Assembly: GCA_014529385.2 (NCBI GenBank)
Contig: CM043968.1
Location: 22,063,484-22,127,483, forward strand
Source: Adiantum capillus-veneris
Lineage: Eukaryota > Streptophyta > Polypodiopsida > Polypodiales > Pteridaceae
Direction of reading: 5' to 3'
Length of the DNA: 64,000 bases
Below, piece after piece: positions 1 to 13,474 of the stretch (the stretch's first letter is position 1; each line of letters starts with the position of its first letter). A program made the position numbers and the translations under genes. The notes under the pieces are model-generated. The model worked only from the letters and a program-made list of their open reading frames with translations. It had not been told where the DNA came from and searched no databases.

Positions 1-2528
1 CATAAATGCCCAAGACTCGTTTATCAGTATTGAGCCTTCGGCTCTCATATGCTATGGCATGCCCTTCTTGAAGCAAAACTGCTCCTAGGCAATCACCACA
101 AACATCACATTGGACCTCAAATGGCTTTGAGAGATCCGGAAGCATGAGGACTAGTTGGAAAGTAAGCTTCTCTTTGAGCTTTTCAAAAGCATTTTTCTCC
201 TAGCAGTCCATACATACTTAACGTTCTTCTTAGTTAAGTCGTGCAGTGGTCCTGCTACTTGGAGAATTTTGCTATGAAGCGTCTATAGTATGCGCACATA
301 CCAATAAAGCTTCTTAGCTCATGTAGATTTCTTGGGTTAGGCCATGATTTTATTACCTCTAACTTTGATGGATCCATACGGATACCATCGTGAGAGATAA
401 TATGACCTAGGTATTGAATCTCTTGAAGGAAGAATTCACTTTTCTTTTGGTTGAGAAAAATCTTGTTCTCCCTCAATGCTTGAAAAATCACTTAGAGATG
501 TTGCTTATGTTCCTCCAAAGACTTGGAGTAGATGATGATATCATCAAAGAACACTCCAGTGAATTTGTGATAAGGTCTAAAAATTTTCTCCATCAGACGA
601 TTGAACGTGAGGTAATTTTGTGACCTTACTGCTTGAGAAATGCTTTATCATTATCTATTGCTTTTGTCTTGAGCAGTAGGTTATGGTTTCTTGGTGGTAT
701 ATGTGAAACTTGGTTGACTAGATCATGGGTGAGATGAACATTTATTGTCTCTTTGTCTTTGTTGGTCAAGGTGGCCTTCTCATTATACTAAATTGAGAAC
801 ATCAGATCATGTGCTCTCTCAAAATCTATTCCTCATGGGTGAAGTCTGAATAAAGTTTCCATCTGTAGACACTTTGACCCTTCAATAAATGAAAATGAGC
901 ACAACTTCATCAAAACTAGTTCAAACTTCACCAATGCAGCTAGGATATCTATAGGCACTAGTTCATGAGGCTATAGGTCAATTTTGAATCAAGGGGTCAT
1001 GGACCACGATCCATATTGGAACACCTATTGAGTTTTGATGATACCATCTAGTAAAGCATGCTTTGGTGATTATATGGTCCACTTCTTTTTGAATTTGAAT
1101 CATTGATTTAAGATTTATGTCAATTCTTAAAAACATTCTTAGACATAGAGAATTTTGATATTCTAGCATTTTGGCAAGGGTTTTAAAGTCCAAATGACTT
1201 GAAACTCTAGTGTTGGGTCATCTTTGGCATTTGGGACCTAAGGATATGTTTTTTTCTTGGTGGACAGGTTGTAGGGGGTCATGGATTGCAATATATGTTC
1301 TTCAACCATTTGGAGTAAGCTATTGAATTTACCCCATTGTACTCTAGTTGTAGAATGGTGTTTCCTTCCCCTGTTTCACGATAGTTACCCACCTTATTCA
1401 TTGGTACAGACTCTGCTTTGGGTTTTTAAGGTTGATTTGTCTATGATTTCACCTATAAGATTATCTTTTGGATGTTTTTCAGTCCCACTTTTTGCAAGTT
1501 TGACTCATTTGTTCCCACAAATGTGGTTTGATTCTTAGAAGTACAGTGACAATAATGGTGCATCTAATAGGAAAGACAAAAAATCATGTAAACTCTTAGT
1601 ATCCATCATCTGTGGAATCTGGTTTCAACTGAGATGTTATGATTCTTATTTTATAGTTTGTTTTGTGCTCCCCTATAAAGAACAATAGATTTTTTATAGC
1701 TACTGGTTTGCTCTCCCTAGATACTTTTGTACCTATACCCCCATATAATGATCGAATGTTCCAGGTAGATTTCATGATCCATATTGCTCTCAGTGATTGG
1801 TGCTGATAACAACATGGCACTTCCATCCTTTCTGTTTGTGATTGTTTTCCATAGAGAGTGTGACAACAATTCTTCCACCTCAGGAATTGGTGGTATCTCA
1901 AGCGATTTAGCCTTATTTGTGGTGTTCACTGCAACCCTCACATCCAATGGTCCTTCATCTTCAACTATTTTTGGTTTGACCATATGCAGTGTTTAAGTAG
2001 GTGTTCCCATCCACAAACATCACAAAATCCATGGAGTTTGATTAGTACTTCTGTATTGCTTTCTTTGAGCACTCTTGTTTCTACCTTTTCATGTACAAGA
2101 TTTAATTTCTCTAGAGTCTTTAAGGTTTTTGGTAGAATTAGAGCTTGGGCAATCTCTATGAGCTTATTGCACATATCCATTTATTTGGTTTTGAATTCAC
2201 GATGTGGATAAGTCAGCAATCTTTGTTCCAAAGTTTAATTGTTCTTCACTTTAGCCTTATAGGCTTGCAGCATAGCATTCAAATACTCGTTTACCTTTTC
2301 TACTAAAACTGATCCACCCTTTGAGTTTTCTTTTCTCTCTTGTTCACAATTGAGTTGTTCCTTTATTTGGTTTTTTTTTTCCAAGGACGTCTACTCCCTT
2401 AGCCTCTTTGCTTTCATTTTGTCTTGTTTGGTTTTCCAAGATTTATGTTGAGTGCTCACTGGTCTATTTTCAAATTTAGTTTGTTCTAGAAGTTTCAACT
2501 CGTCGTTCAAATTTTTTTCTTTGTGTTA
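1..2528 (-). repeat. Array copy 0 (left-truncated by window)
   Basis: This copy lacks the first 208 bp of the unit because the window starts inside it. RNase H lies at 1-145, the RT segment at about 255-636 and the gag-like segment at 1596-2528 (all minus strand). It is the most distinct copy by single-base differences: T instead of C at about 568 and about 2247, and its right-hand joint reads TTACTAGC (2526-2533) where later joints read TTACCAGC. Confidence 0.93.
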
Positions 2529-5264
2529 CTAGCTTGATTGTGCTTACCAGCTATGTGAGCAATATGGAAATTAAATTGCGAAAGAAAATTTTCCCACCTC
2601 ATTTGTTTGTCGGAAAGCTTGGTTTGCGTCATGAAATACTTAAGACTTTGGTGGTCGGTTCGTAGGATAAATGGAGTCCCCAATAGGTAGTGCTTCCATG
2701 TGTCTAGGGCATGTAAAATAGCTAAAAGCTCTTCCTCATAAATGCCCAAGACTCGTTTATCAGTATTGAGCCTTCGGCTCTCATATGCTATGGCATGCCC
2801 TTCTTGAAGCAAAACTGCTCCTAGGCAATCACCACAAACATCACATTGGACCTCAAATGGCTTTGAGAGATCCGGAAGCATGAGGACTAGTTGGAAAGTA
2901 AGCTTCTCTTTGAGCTTTTCAAAAGCATTTTTCTCCTAGCAGTCCATACATACTTAACGTTCTTCTTAGTTAAGTCGTGCAGTGGTCCTGCTACTTGGAG
3001 AATTTTGCTATGAAGCGTCTATAGTATGCGCACATACCAATAAAGCTTCTTAGCTCATGTAGATTTCTTGGGTTAGGCCATGATTTTATTACCTCTAACT
3101 TTGATGGATCCATACGGATACCATCGTGAGAGATAATATGACCTAGGTATTGAATCTCTTGAAGGAAGAATTCACTTTTCTTTTGGTTGAGAAAAATCTT
3201 GTTCTCCCTCAATGCTTGAAAAATCACTTAGAGATGTTGCTTATGTTCCTCCAAAGACTTGGAGTAGATGATGATATCATCAAAGAACACTCCAGTGAAT
3301 TTGCGATAAGGTCTAAAAATTTTCTCCATCAGACGATTGAACGTGAGGTAATTTTGTGACCTTACTGCTTGAGAAATGCTTTATCATTATCTATTGCTTT
3401 TGTCTTGAGCAGTAGGTTATGGTTTCTTGGTGGTATATGTGAAACTTGGTTGACTAGATCATGGGTGAGATGAACATTTATTGTCTCTTTGTCTTTGTTG
3501 GTCAAGGTGGCCTTCTCATTATACTAAATTGAGAACATCAGATCATGTGCTCTCTCAAAATCTATTCCTCATGGGTGAAGTCTGAATAAAGTTTCCATCT
3601 GTAGACACTTTGACCCTTCAATAAATGAAAATGAGCACAACTTCATCAAAACTAGTTCAAACTTCACCAATGCAGCTAGGATATCTATAGGCACTAGTTC
3701 ATGAGGCTATAGGTCAATTTTGAATCAAGGGGTCATGGACCACGATCCATATTGGAACACCTATTGAGTTTTGATGATACCATCTAGTAAAGCATGCTTT
3801 GGTGATTATATGGTCCACTTCTTTTTGAATTTGAATCATTGATTTAAGATTTATGTCAATTCTTAAAAACATTCTTAGACATAGAGAATTTTGATATTCT
3901 AGCATTTTGGCAAGGGTTTTAAAGTCCAAATGACTTGAAACTCTAGTGTTGGGTCATCTTTGGCATTTGGGACCTAAGGATATGTTTTTTTCTTGGTGGA
4001 CAGGTTGTAGGGGGTCATGGATTGCAATATATGTTCTTCAACCATTTGGAGTAAGCTATTGAATTTACCCCATTGTACTCTAGTTGTAGAATGGTGTTTC
4101 CTTCCCCTGTTTCACGATAGTTACCCACCTTATTCATTGGTACAGACTCTGCTTTGGGTTTTTAAGGTTGATTTGTCTATGATTTCACCTATAAGATTAT
4201 CTTTTGGATGTTTTTCAGTCCCACTTTTTGCAAGTTTGACTCATTTGTTCCCACAAATGTGGTTTGATTCTTAGAAGTACAGTGACAATAATGGTGCATC
4301 TAATAGGAAAGACAAAAAATCATGTAAACTCTTAGTATCCATCATCTGTGGAATCTGGTTTCAACTGAGATGTTATGATTCTTATTTTATAGTTTGTTTT
4401 GTGCTCCCCTATAAAGAACAATAGATTTTTTATAGCTACTGGTTTGCTCTCCCTAGATACTTTTGTACCTATACCCCCATATAATGATCGAATGTTCCAG
4501 GTAGATTTCATGATCCATATTGCTCTCAGTGATTGGTGCTGATAACAACATGGCACTTCCATCCTTTCTGTTTGTGATTGTTTTCCATAGAGAGTGTGAC
4601 AACAATTCTTCCACCTCAGGAATTGGTGGTATCTCAAGCGATTTAGCCTTATTTGTGGTGTTCACTGCAACCCTCACATCCAATGGTCCTTCATCTTCAA
4701 CTATTTTTGGTTTGACCATATGCAGTGTTTAAGTAGGTGTTCCCATCCACAAACATCACAAAATCCATGGAGTTTGATTAGTACTTCTGTATTGCTTTCT
4801 TTGAGCACTCTTGTTTCTACCTTTTCATGTACAAGATTTAATTTCTCTAGAGTCTTTAAGGTTTTTGGTAGAATTAGAGCTTGGGCAATCTCTATGAGCT
4901 TATTGCACATATCCATTTATTTGGTTTTGAATTCACGATGTGGATAAGTCAGCAATCTTTGTTCCAAAGTTTAATTGTTCTTCACTCTAGCCTTATAGGC
5001 TTGCAGCATAGCATTCAAATACTCGTTTACCTTTTCTACTAAAACTGATCCACCCTTTGAGTTTTCTTTTCTCTCTTGTTCACAATTGAGTTGTTCCTTT
5101 ATTTGGTTTTTTTTTTCCAAGGACGTCTACTCCCTTAGCCTCTTTGCTTTCATTTTGTCTTGTTTGGTTTTCCAAGATTTATGTTGAGTGCTCACTGGTC
5201 TATTTTCAAATTTAGTTTGTTCTAGAAGTTTCAACTCGTCGTTCAAATTTTTTTCTTTGTGTTA
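2529..5264 (-). repeat. Array copy 1
   Basis: Full 2,736-bp copy. RNase H 2529-2881, RT segment 2991-3372, gag-like segment 4332-5264, all on the minus strand. It starts with the T-variant joint shared with copy 0. Confidence 0.95.
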
Positions 5265-8000
5265 CCAGCTTGATTGTGCTTACCAGCTATGTGAGCAATA
5301 TGGAAATTAAATTGCGAAAGAAAATTTTCCCACCTCATTTGTTTGTCGGAAAGCTTGGTTTGCGTCATGAAATACTTAAGACTTTGGTGGTCGGTTCGTA
5401 GGATAAATGGAGTCCCCAATAGGTAGTGCTTCCATGTGTCTAGGGCATGTAAAATAGCTAAAAGCTCTTCCTCATAAATGCCCAAGACTCGTTTATCAGT
5501 ATTGAGCCTTCGGCTCTCATATGCTATGGCATGCCCTTCTTGAAGCAAAACTGCTCCTAGGCAATCACCACAAACATCACATTGGACCTCAAATGGCTTT
5601 GAGAGATCCGGAAGCATGAGGACTAGTTGGAAAGTAAGCTTCTCTTTGAGCTTTTCAAAAGCATTTTTCTCCTAGCAGTCCATACATACTTAACGTTCTT
5701 CTTAGTTAAGTCGTGCAGTGGTCCTGCTACTTGGAGAATTTTGCTATGAAGCGTCTATAGTATGCGCACATACCAATAAAGCTTCTTAGCTCATGTAGAT
5801 TTCTTGGGTTAGGCCATGATTTTATTACCTCTAACTTTGATGGATCCATACGGATACCATCGTGAGAGATAATATGACCTAGGTATTGAATCTCTTGAAG
5901 GAAGAATTCACTTTTCTTTTGGTTGAGAAAAATCTTGTTCTCCCTCAATGCTTGAAAAATCACTTAGAGATGTTGCTTATGTTCCTCCAAAGACTTGGAG
6001 TAGATGATGATATCATCAAAGAACACTCCAGTGAATTTGCGATAAGGTCTAAAAATTTTCTCCATCAGACGATTGAACGTGAGGTAATTTTGTGACCTTA
6101 CTGCTTGAGAAATGCTTTATCATTATCTATTGCTTTTGTCTTGAGCAGTAGGTTATGGTTTCTTGGTGGTATATGTGAAACTTGGTTGACTAGATCATGG
6201 GTGAGATGAACATTTATTGTCTCTTTGTCTTTGTTGGTCAAGGTGGCCTTCTCATTATACTAAATTGAGAACATCAGATCATGTGCTCTCTCAAAATCTA
6301 TTCCTCATGGGTGAAGTCTGAATAAAGTTTCCATCTGTAGACACTTTGACCCTTCAATAAATGAAAATGAGCACAACTTCATCAAAACTAGTTCAAACTT
6401 CACCAATGCAGCTAGGATATCTATAGGCACTAGTTCATGAGGCTATAGGTCAATTTTGAATCAAGGGGTCATGGACCACGATCCATATTGGAACACCTAT
6501 TGAGTTTTGATGATACCATCTAGTAAAGCATGCTTTGGTGATTATATGGTCCACTTCTTTTTGAATTTGAATCATTGATTTAAGATTTATGTCAATTCTT
6601 AAAAACATTCTTAGACATAGAGAATTTTGATATTCTAGCATTTTGGCAAGGGTTTTAAAGTCCAAATGACTTGAAACTCTAGTGTTGGGTCATCTTTGGC
6701 ATTTGGGACCTAAGGATATGTTTTTTTCTTGGTGGACAGGTTGTAGGGGGTCATGGATTGCAATATATGTTCTTCAACCATTTGGAGTAAGCTATTGAAT
6801 TTACCCCATTGTACTCTAGTTGTAGAATGGTGTTTCCTTCCCCTGTTTCACGATAGTTACCCACCTTATTCATTGGTACAGACTCTGCTTTGGGTTTTTA
6901 AGGTTGATTTGTCTATGATTTCACCTATAAGATTATCTTTTGGATGTTTTTCAGTCCCACTTTTTGCAAGTTTGACTCATTTGTTCCCACAAATGTGGTT
7001 TGATTCTTAGAAGTACAGTGACAATAATGGTGCATCTAATAGGAAAGACAAAAAATCATGTAAACTCTTAGTATCCATCATCTGTGGAATCTGGTTTCAA
7101 CTGAGATGTTATGATTCTTATTTTATAGTTTGTTTTGTGCTCCCCTATAAAGAACAATAGATTTTTTATAGCTACTGGTTTGCTCTCCCTAGATACTTTT
7201 GTACCTATACCCCCATATAATGATCGAATGTTCCAGGTAGATTTCATGATCCATATTGCTCTCAGTGATTGGTGCTGATAACAACATGGCACTTCCATCC
7301 TTTCTGTTTGTGATTGTTTTCCATAGAGAGTGTGACAACAATTCTTCCACCTCAGGAATTGGTGGTATCTCAAGCGATTTAGCCTTATTTGTGGTGTTCA
7401 CTGCAACCCTCACATCCAATGGTCCTTCATCTTCAACTATTTTTGGTTTGACCATATGCAGTGTTTAAGTAGGTGTTCCCATCCACAAACATCACAAAAT
7501 CCATGGAGTTTGATTAGTACTTCTGTATTGCTTTCTTTGAGCACTCTTGTTTCTACCTTTTCATGTACAAGATTTAATTTCTCTAGAGTCTTTAAGGTTT
7601 TTGGTAGAATTAGAGCTTGGGCAATCTCTATGAGCTTATTGCACATATCCATTTATTTGGTTTTGAATTCACGATGTGGATAAGTCAGCAATCTTTGTTC
7701 CAAAGTTTAATTGTTCTTCACTCTAGCCTTATAGGCTTGCAGCATAGCATTCAAATACTCGTTTACCTTTTCTACTAAAACTGATCCACCCTTTGAGTTT
7801 TCTTTTCTCTCTTGTTCACAATTGAGTTGTTCCTTTATTTGGTTTTTTTTTTCCAAGGACGTCTACTCCCTTAGCCTCTTTGCTTTCATTTTGTCTTGTT
7901 TGGTTTTCCAAGATTTATGTTGAGTGCTCACTGGTCTATTTTCAAATTTAGTTTGTTCTAGAAGTTTCAACTCGTCGTTCAAATTTTTTTCTTTGTGTTA
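5265..8000 (-). repeat. Array copy 2
   Basis: Full 2,736-bp copy matching the array consensus. RNase H 5265-5617, RT segment 5727-6108, gag-like segment 7068-8000. Confidence 0.95.
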
Positions 8001-10736
8001 CCAGCTTGATTGTGCTTACCAGCTATGTGAGCAATATGGAAATTAAATTGCGAAAGAAAATTTTCCCACCTCATTTGTTTGTCGGAAAGCTTGGTTTGCG
8101 TCATGAAATACTTAAGACTTTGGTGGTCGGTTCGTAGGATAAATGGAGTCCCCAATAGGTAGTGCTTCCATGTGTCTAGGGCATGTAAAATAGCTAAAAG
8201 CTCTTCCTCATAAATGCCCAAGACTCGTTTATCAGTATTGAGCCTTCGGCTCTCATATGCTATGGCATGCCCTTCTTGAAGCAAAACTGCTCCTAGGCAA
8301 TCACCACAAACATCACATTGGACCTCAAATGGCTTTGAGAGATCCGGAAGCATGAGGACTAGTTGGAAAGTAAGCTTCTCTTTGAGCTTTTCAAAAGCAT
8401 TTTTCTCCTAGCAGTCCATACATACTTAACGTTCTTCTTAGTTAAGTCGTGCAGTGGTCCTGCTACTTGGAGAATTTTGCTATGAAGCGTCTATAGTATG
8501 CGCACATACCAATAAAGCTTCTTAGCTCATGTAGATTTCTTGGGTTAGGCCATGATTTTATTACCTCTAACTTTGATGGATCCATACGGATACCATCGTG
8601 AGAGATAATATGACCTAGGTATTGAATCTCTTGAAGGAAGAATTCACTTTTCTTTTGGTTGAGAAAAATCTTGTTCTCCCTCAATGCTTGAAAAATCACT
8701 TAGAGATGTTGCTTATGTTCCTCCAAAGACTTGGAGTAGATGATGATATCATCAAAGAACACTCCAGTGAATTTGCGATAAGGTCTAAAAATTTTCTCCA
8801 TCAGACGATTGAACGTGAGGTAATTTTGTGACCTTACTGCTTGAGAAATGCTTTATCATTATCTATTGCTTTTGTCTTGAGCAGTAGGTTATGGTTTCTT
8901 GGTGGTATATGTGAAACTTGGTTGACTAGATCATGGGTGAGATGAACATTTATTGTCTCTTTGTCTTTGTTGGTCAAGGTGGCCTTCTCATTATACTAAA
9001 TTGAGAACATCAGATCATGTGCTCTCTCAAAATCTATTCCTCATGGGTGAAGTCTGAATAAAGTTTCCATCTGTAGACACTTTGACCCTTCAATAAATGA
9101 AAATGAGCACAACTTCATCAAAACTAGTTCAAACTTCACCAATGCAGCTAGGATATCTATAGGCACTAGTTCATGAGGCTATAGGTCAATTTTGAATCAA
9201 GGGGTCATGGACCACGATCCATATTGGAACACCTATTGAGTTTTGATGATACCATCTAGTAAAGCATGCTTTGGTGATTATATGGTCCACTTCTTTTTGA
9301 ATTTGAATCATTGATTTAAGATTTATGTCAATTCTTAAAAACATTCTTAGACATAGAGAATTTTGATATTCTAGCATTTTGGCAAGGGTTTTAAAGTCCA
9401 AATGACTTGAAACTCTAGTGTTGGGTCATCTTTGGCATTTGGGACCTAAGGATATGTTTTTTTCTTGGTGGACAGGTTGTAGGGGGTCATGGATTGCAAT
9501 ATATGTTCTTCAACCATTTGGAGTAAGCTATTGAATTTACCCCATTGTACTCTAGTTGTAGAATGGTGTTTCCTTCCCCTGTTTCACGATAGTTACCCAC
9601 CTTATTCATTGGTACAGACTCTGCTTTGGGTTTTTAAGGTTGATTTGTCTATGATTTCACCTATAAGATTATCTTTTGGATGTTTTTCAGTCCCACTTTT
9701 TGCAAGTTTGACTCATTTGTTCCCACAAATGTGGTTTGATTCTTAGAAGTACAGTGACAATAATGGTGCATCTAATAGGAAAGACAAAAAATCATGTAAA
9801 CTCTTAGTATCCATCATCTGTGGAATCTGGTTTCAACTGAGATGTTATGATTCTTATTTTATAGTTTGTTTTGTGCTCCCCTATAAAGAACAATAGATTT
9901 TTTATAGCTACTGGTTTGCTCTCCCTAGATACTTTTGTACCTATACCCCCATATAATGATCGAATGTTCCAGGTAGATTTCATGATCCATATTGCTCTCA
10001 GTGATTGGTGCTGATAACAACATGGCACTTCCATCCTTTCTGTTTGTGATTGTTTTCCATAGAGAGTGTGACAACAATTCTTCCACCTCAAGAATTGGTG
10101 GTATCTCAAGCGATTTAGCCTTATTTGTGGTGTTCACTGCAACCCTCACATCCAATGGTCCTTCATCTTCAACTATTTTTGGTTTGACCATATGCAGTGT
10201 TTAAGTAGGTGTTCCCATCCACAAACATCACAAAATCCATGGAGTTTGATTAGTACTTCTGTATTGCTTTCTTTGAGCACTCTTGTTTCTACCTTTTCAT
10301 GTACAAGATTTAATTTCTCTAGAGTCTTTAAGGTTTTTGGTAGAATTAGAGCTTGGGCAATCTCTATGAGCTTATTGCACATATCCATTTATTTGGTTTT
10401 GAATTCACGATGTGGATAAGTCAGCAATCTTTGTTCCAAAGTTTAATTGTTCTTCACTCTAGCCTTATAGGCTTGCAGCATAGCATTCAAATACTCGTTT
10501 ACCTTTTCTACTAAAACTGATCCACCCTTTGAGTTTTCTTTTCTCTCTTGTTCACAATTGAGTTGTTCCTTTATTTGGTTTTTTTTTTCCAAGGACGTCT
10601 ACTCCCTTAGCCTCTTTGCTTTCATTTTGTCTTGTTTGGTTTTCCAAGATTTATGTTGAGTGCTCACTGGTCTATTTTCAAATTTAGTTTGTTCTAGAAG
10701 TTTCAACTCGTCGTTCAAATTTTTTTCTTTGTGTTA
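8001..10736 (-). repeat. Array copy 3
   Basis: Full 2,736-bp copy. RNase H 8001-8353, RT segment 8463-8844, gag-like segment 9804-10736. It has a private G-to-A substitution at about 10090 (Pro to Leu in the minus-strand gag-like frame), useful as a copy marker. Confidence 0.95.
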
Positions 10737-13474
10737 CCAGCTTGATTGTGCTTACCAGCTATGTGAGCAATATGGAAATTAAATTGCGAAAGAAAATTTT
10801 CCCACCTCATTTGTTTGTCGGAAAGCTTGGTTTGCGTCATGAAATACTTAAGACTTTGGTGGTCGGTTCGTAGGATAAATGGAGTCCCCAATAGGTAGTG
10901 CTTCCATGTGTCTAGGGCATGTAAAATAGCTAAAAGCTCTTCCTCATAAATGCCCAAGACTCGTTTATCAGTATTGAGCCTTCGGCTCTCATATGCTATG
11001 GCATGCCCTTCTTGAAGCAAAACTGCTCCTAGGCAATCACCACAAACATCACATTGGACCTCAAATGGCTTTGAGAGATCCGGAAGCATGAGGACTAGTT
11101 GGAAAGTAAGCTTCTCTTTGAGCTTTTCAAAAGCATTTTTCTCCTAGCAGTCCATACATACTTAACGTTCTTCTTAGTTAAGTCGTGCAGTGGTCCTGCT
11201 ACTTGGAGAATTTTGCTATGAAGCGTCTATAGTATGCGCACATACCAATAAAGCTTCTTAGCTCATGTAGATTTCTTGGGTTAGGCCATGATTTTATTAC
11301 CTCTAACTTTGATGGATCCATACGGATACCATCGTGAGAGATAATATGACCTAGGTATTGAATCTCTTGAAGGAAGAATTCACTTTTCTTTTGGTTGAGA
11401 AAAATCTTGTTCTCCCTCAATGCTTGAAAAATCACTTAGAGATGTTGCTTATGTTCCTCCAAAGACTTGGAGTAGATGATGATATCATCAAAGAACACTC
11501 CAGTGAATTTGCGATAAGGTCTAAAAATTTTCTCCATCAGACGATTGAACGTGAGGTAATTTTGTGACCTTACTGCTTGAGAAATGCTTTATCATTATCT
11601 ATTGCTTTTGTCTTGAGCAGTAGGTTATGGTTTCTTGGTGGTATATGTGAAACTTGGTTGACTAGATCATGGGTGAGATGAACATTTATTGTCTCTTTGT
11701 CTTTGTTGGTCAAGGTGGCCTTCTCATTATACTAAATTGAGAACATCAGATCATGTGCTCTCTCAAAATCTATTCCTCATGGGTGAAGTCTGAATAAAGT
11801 TTCCATCTGTAGACACTTTGACCCTTCAATAAATGAAAATGAGCACAACTTCATCAAAACTAGTTCAAACTTCACCAATGCAGCTAGGATATCTATAGGC
11901 ACTAGTTCATGAGGCTATAGGTCAATTTTGAATCAAGGGGTCATGGACCACGATCCATATTGGAACACCTATTGAGTTTTGATGATACCATCTAGTAAAG
12001 CATGCTTTGGTGATTATATGGTCCACTTCTTTTTGAATTTGAATCATTGATTTAAGATTTATGTCAATTCTTAAAAACATTCTTAGACATAGAGAATTTT
12101 GATATTCTAGCATTTTGGCAAGGGTTTTAAAGTCCAAATGACTTGAAACTCTAGTGTTGGGTCATCTTTGGCATTTGGGACCTAAGGATATGTTTTTTTC
12201 TTGGTGGACAGGTTGTAGGGGGTCATGGATTGCAATATATGTTCTTCAACCATTTGGAGTAAGCTATTGAATTTACCCCATTGTACTCTAGTTGTAGAAT
12301 GGTGTTTCCTTCCCCTGTTTCACGATAGTTACCCACCTTATTCATTGGTACAGACTCTGCTTTGGGTTTTTAAGGTTGATTTGTCTATGATTTCACCTAT
12401 AAGATTATCTTTTGGATGTTTTTCAGTCCCACTTTTTGCAAGTTTGACTCATTTGTTCCCACAAATGTGGTTTGATTCTTAGAAGTACAGTGACAATAAT
12501 GGTGCATCTAATAGGAAAGACAAAAAATCATGTAAACTCTTAGTATCCATCATCTGTGGAATCTGGTTTCAACTGAGATGTTATGATTCTTATTTTATAG
12601 TTTGTTTTGTGCTCCCCTATAAAGAACAATAGATTTTTTATAGCTACTGGTTTGCTCTCCCTAGATACTTTTGTACCTATACCCCCATATAATGATCGAA
12701 TGTTCCAGGTAGATTTCATGATCCATATTGCTCTCAGTGATTGGTGCTGATAACAACATGGCACTTCCATCCTTTCTGTTTGTGATTGTTTTCCATAGAG
12801 AGTGTGACAACAATTCTTCCACCTCAGGAATTGGTGGTATCTCAAGCGATTTAGCCTTATTTGTGGTGTTCACTGCAACCCTCACATCCAATGGTCCTTC
12901 ATCTTCAACTATTTTTGGTTTGACCATATGCAGTGTTTAAGTAGGTGTTCCCATCCACAAACATCACAAAATCCATGGAGTTTGATTAGTACTTCTGTAT
13001 TGCTTTCTTTGAGCACTCTTGTTTCTACCTTTTCATGTACAAGATTTAATTTCTCTAGAGTCTTTAAGGTTTTTGGTAGAATTAGAGCTTGGGCAATCTC
13101 TATGAGCTTATTGCACATATCCATTTATTTGGTTTTGAATTCACGATGTGGATAAGTCAGCAATCTTTGTTCCAAAGTTTAATTGTTCTTCACTCTAGCC
13201 TTATAGGCTTGCAGCATAGCATTCAAATACTCGTTTACCTTTTCTACTAAAACTGATCCACCCTTTGAGTTTTCTTTTCTCTCTTGTTCACAATTGAGTT
13301 GTTCCTTTATTTGGTTTTTTTTTTCCAAGGACGTCTACTCCCTTAGCCTCTTTGCTTTCATTTTGTCTTGTTTGGTTTTCCAAGATTTATGTTGAGTGCT
13401 CACTGGTCTATTTTCAAATTTAGTTTTGTTCTAGAAAAGTTTAACTCGTCGTTCAAATTTTTTTCTTTGTGTTA
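10737..13474 (-). repeat. Array copy 4 (2,738 bp)
   Basis: RNase H 10737-11089, RT segment 11199-11580, gag-like segment 12540-13474. It is two bases longer than consensus because of small indels clustered at about 13424-13445, next to the joint with copy 5. Confidence 0.94.

Noticed and set aside
1281..1538. Plus-strand 85-codon frame recurring in every unit
   Set aside because: It lies opposite the decayed gag-pol strand, has no recognisable motif and recurs only because the unit is tandemly repeated.
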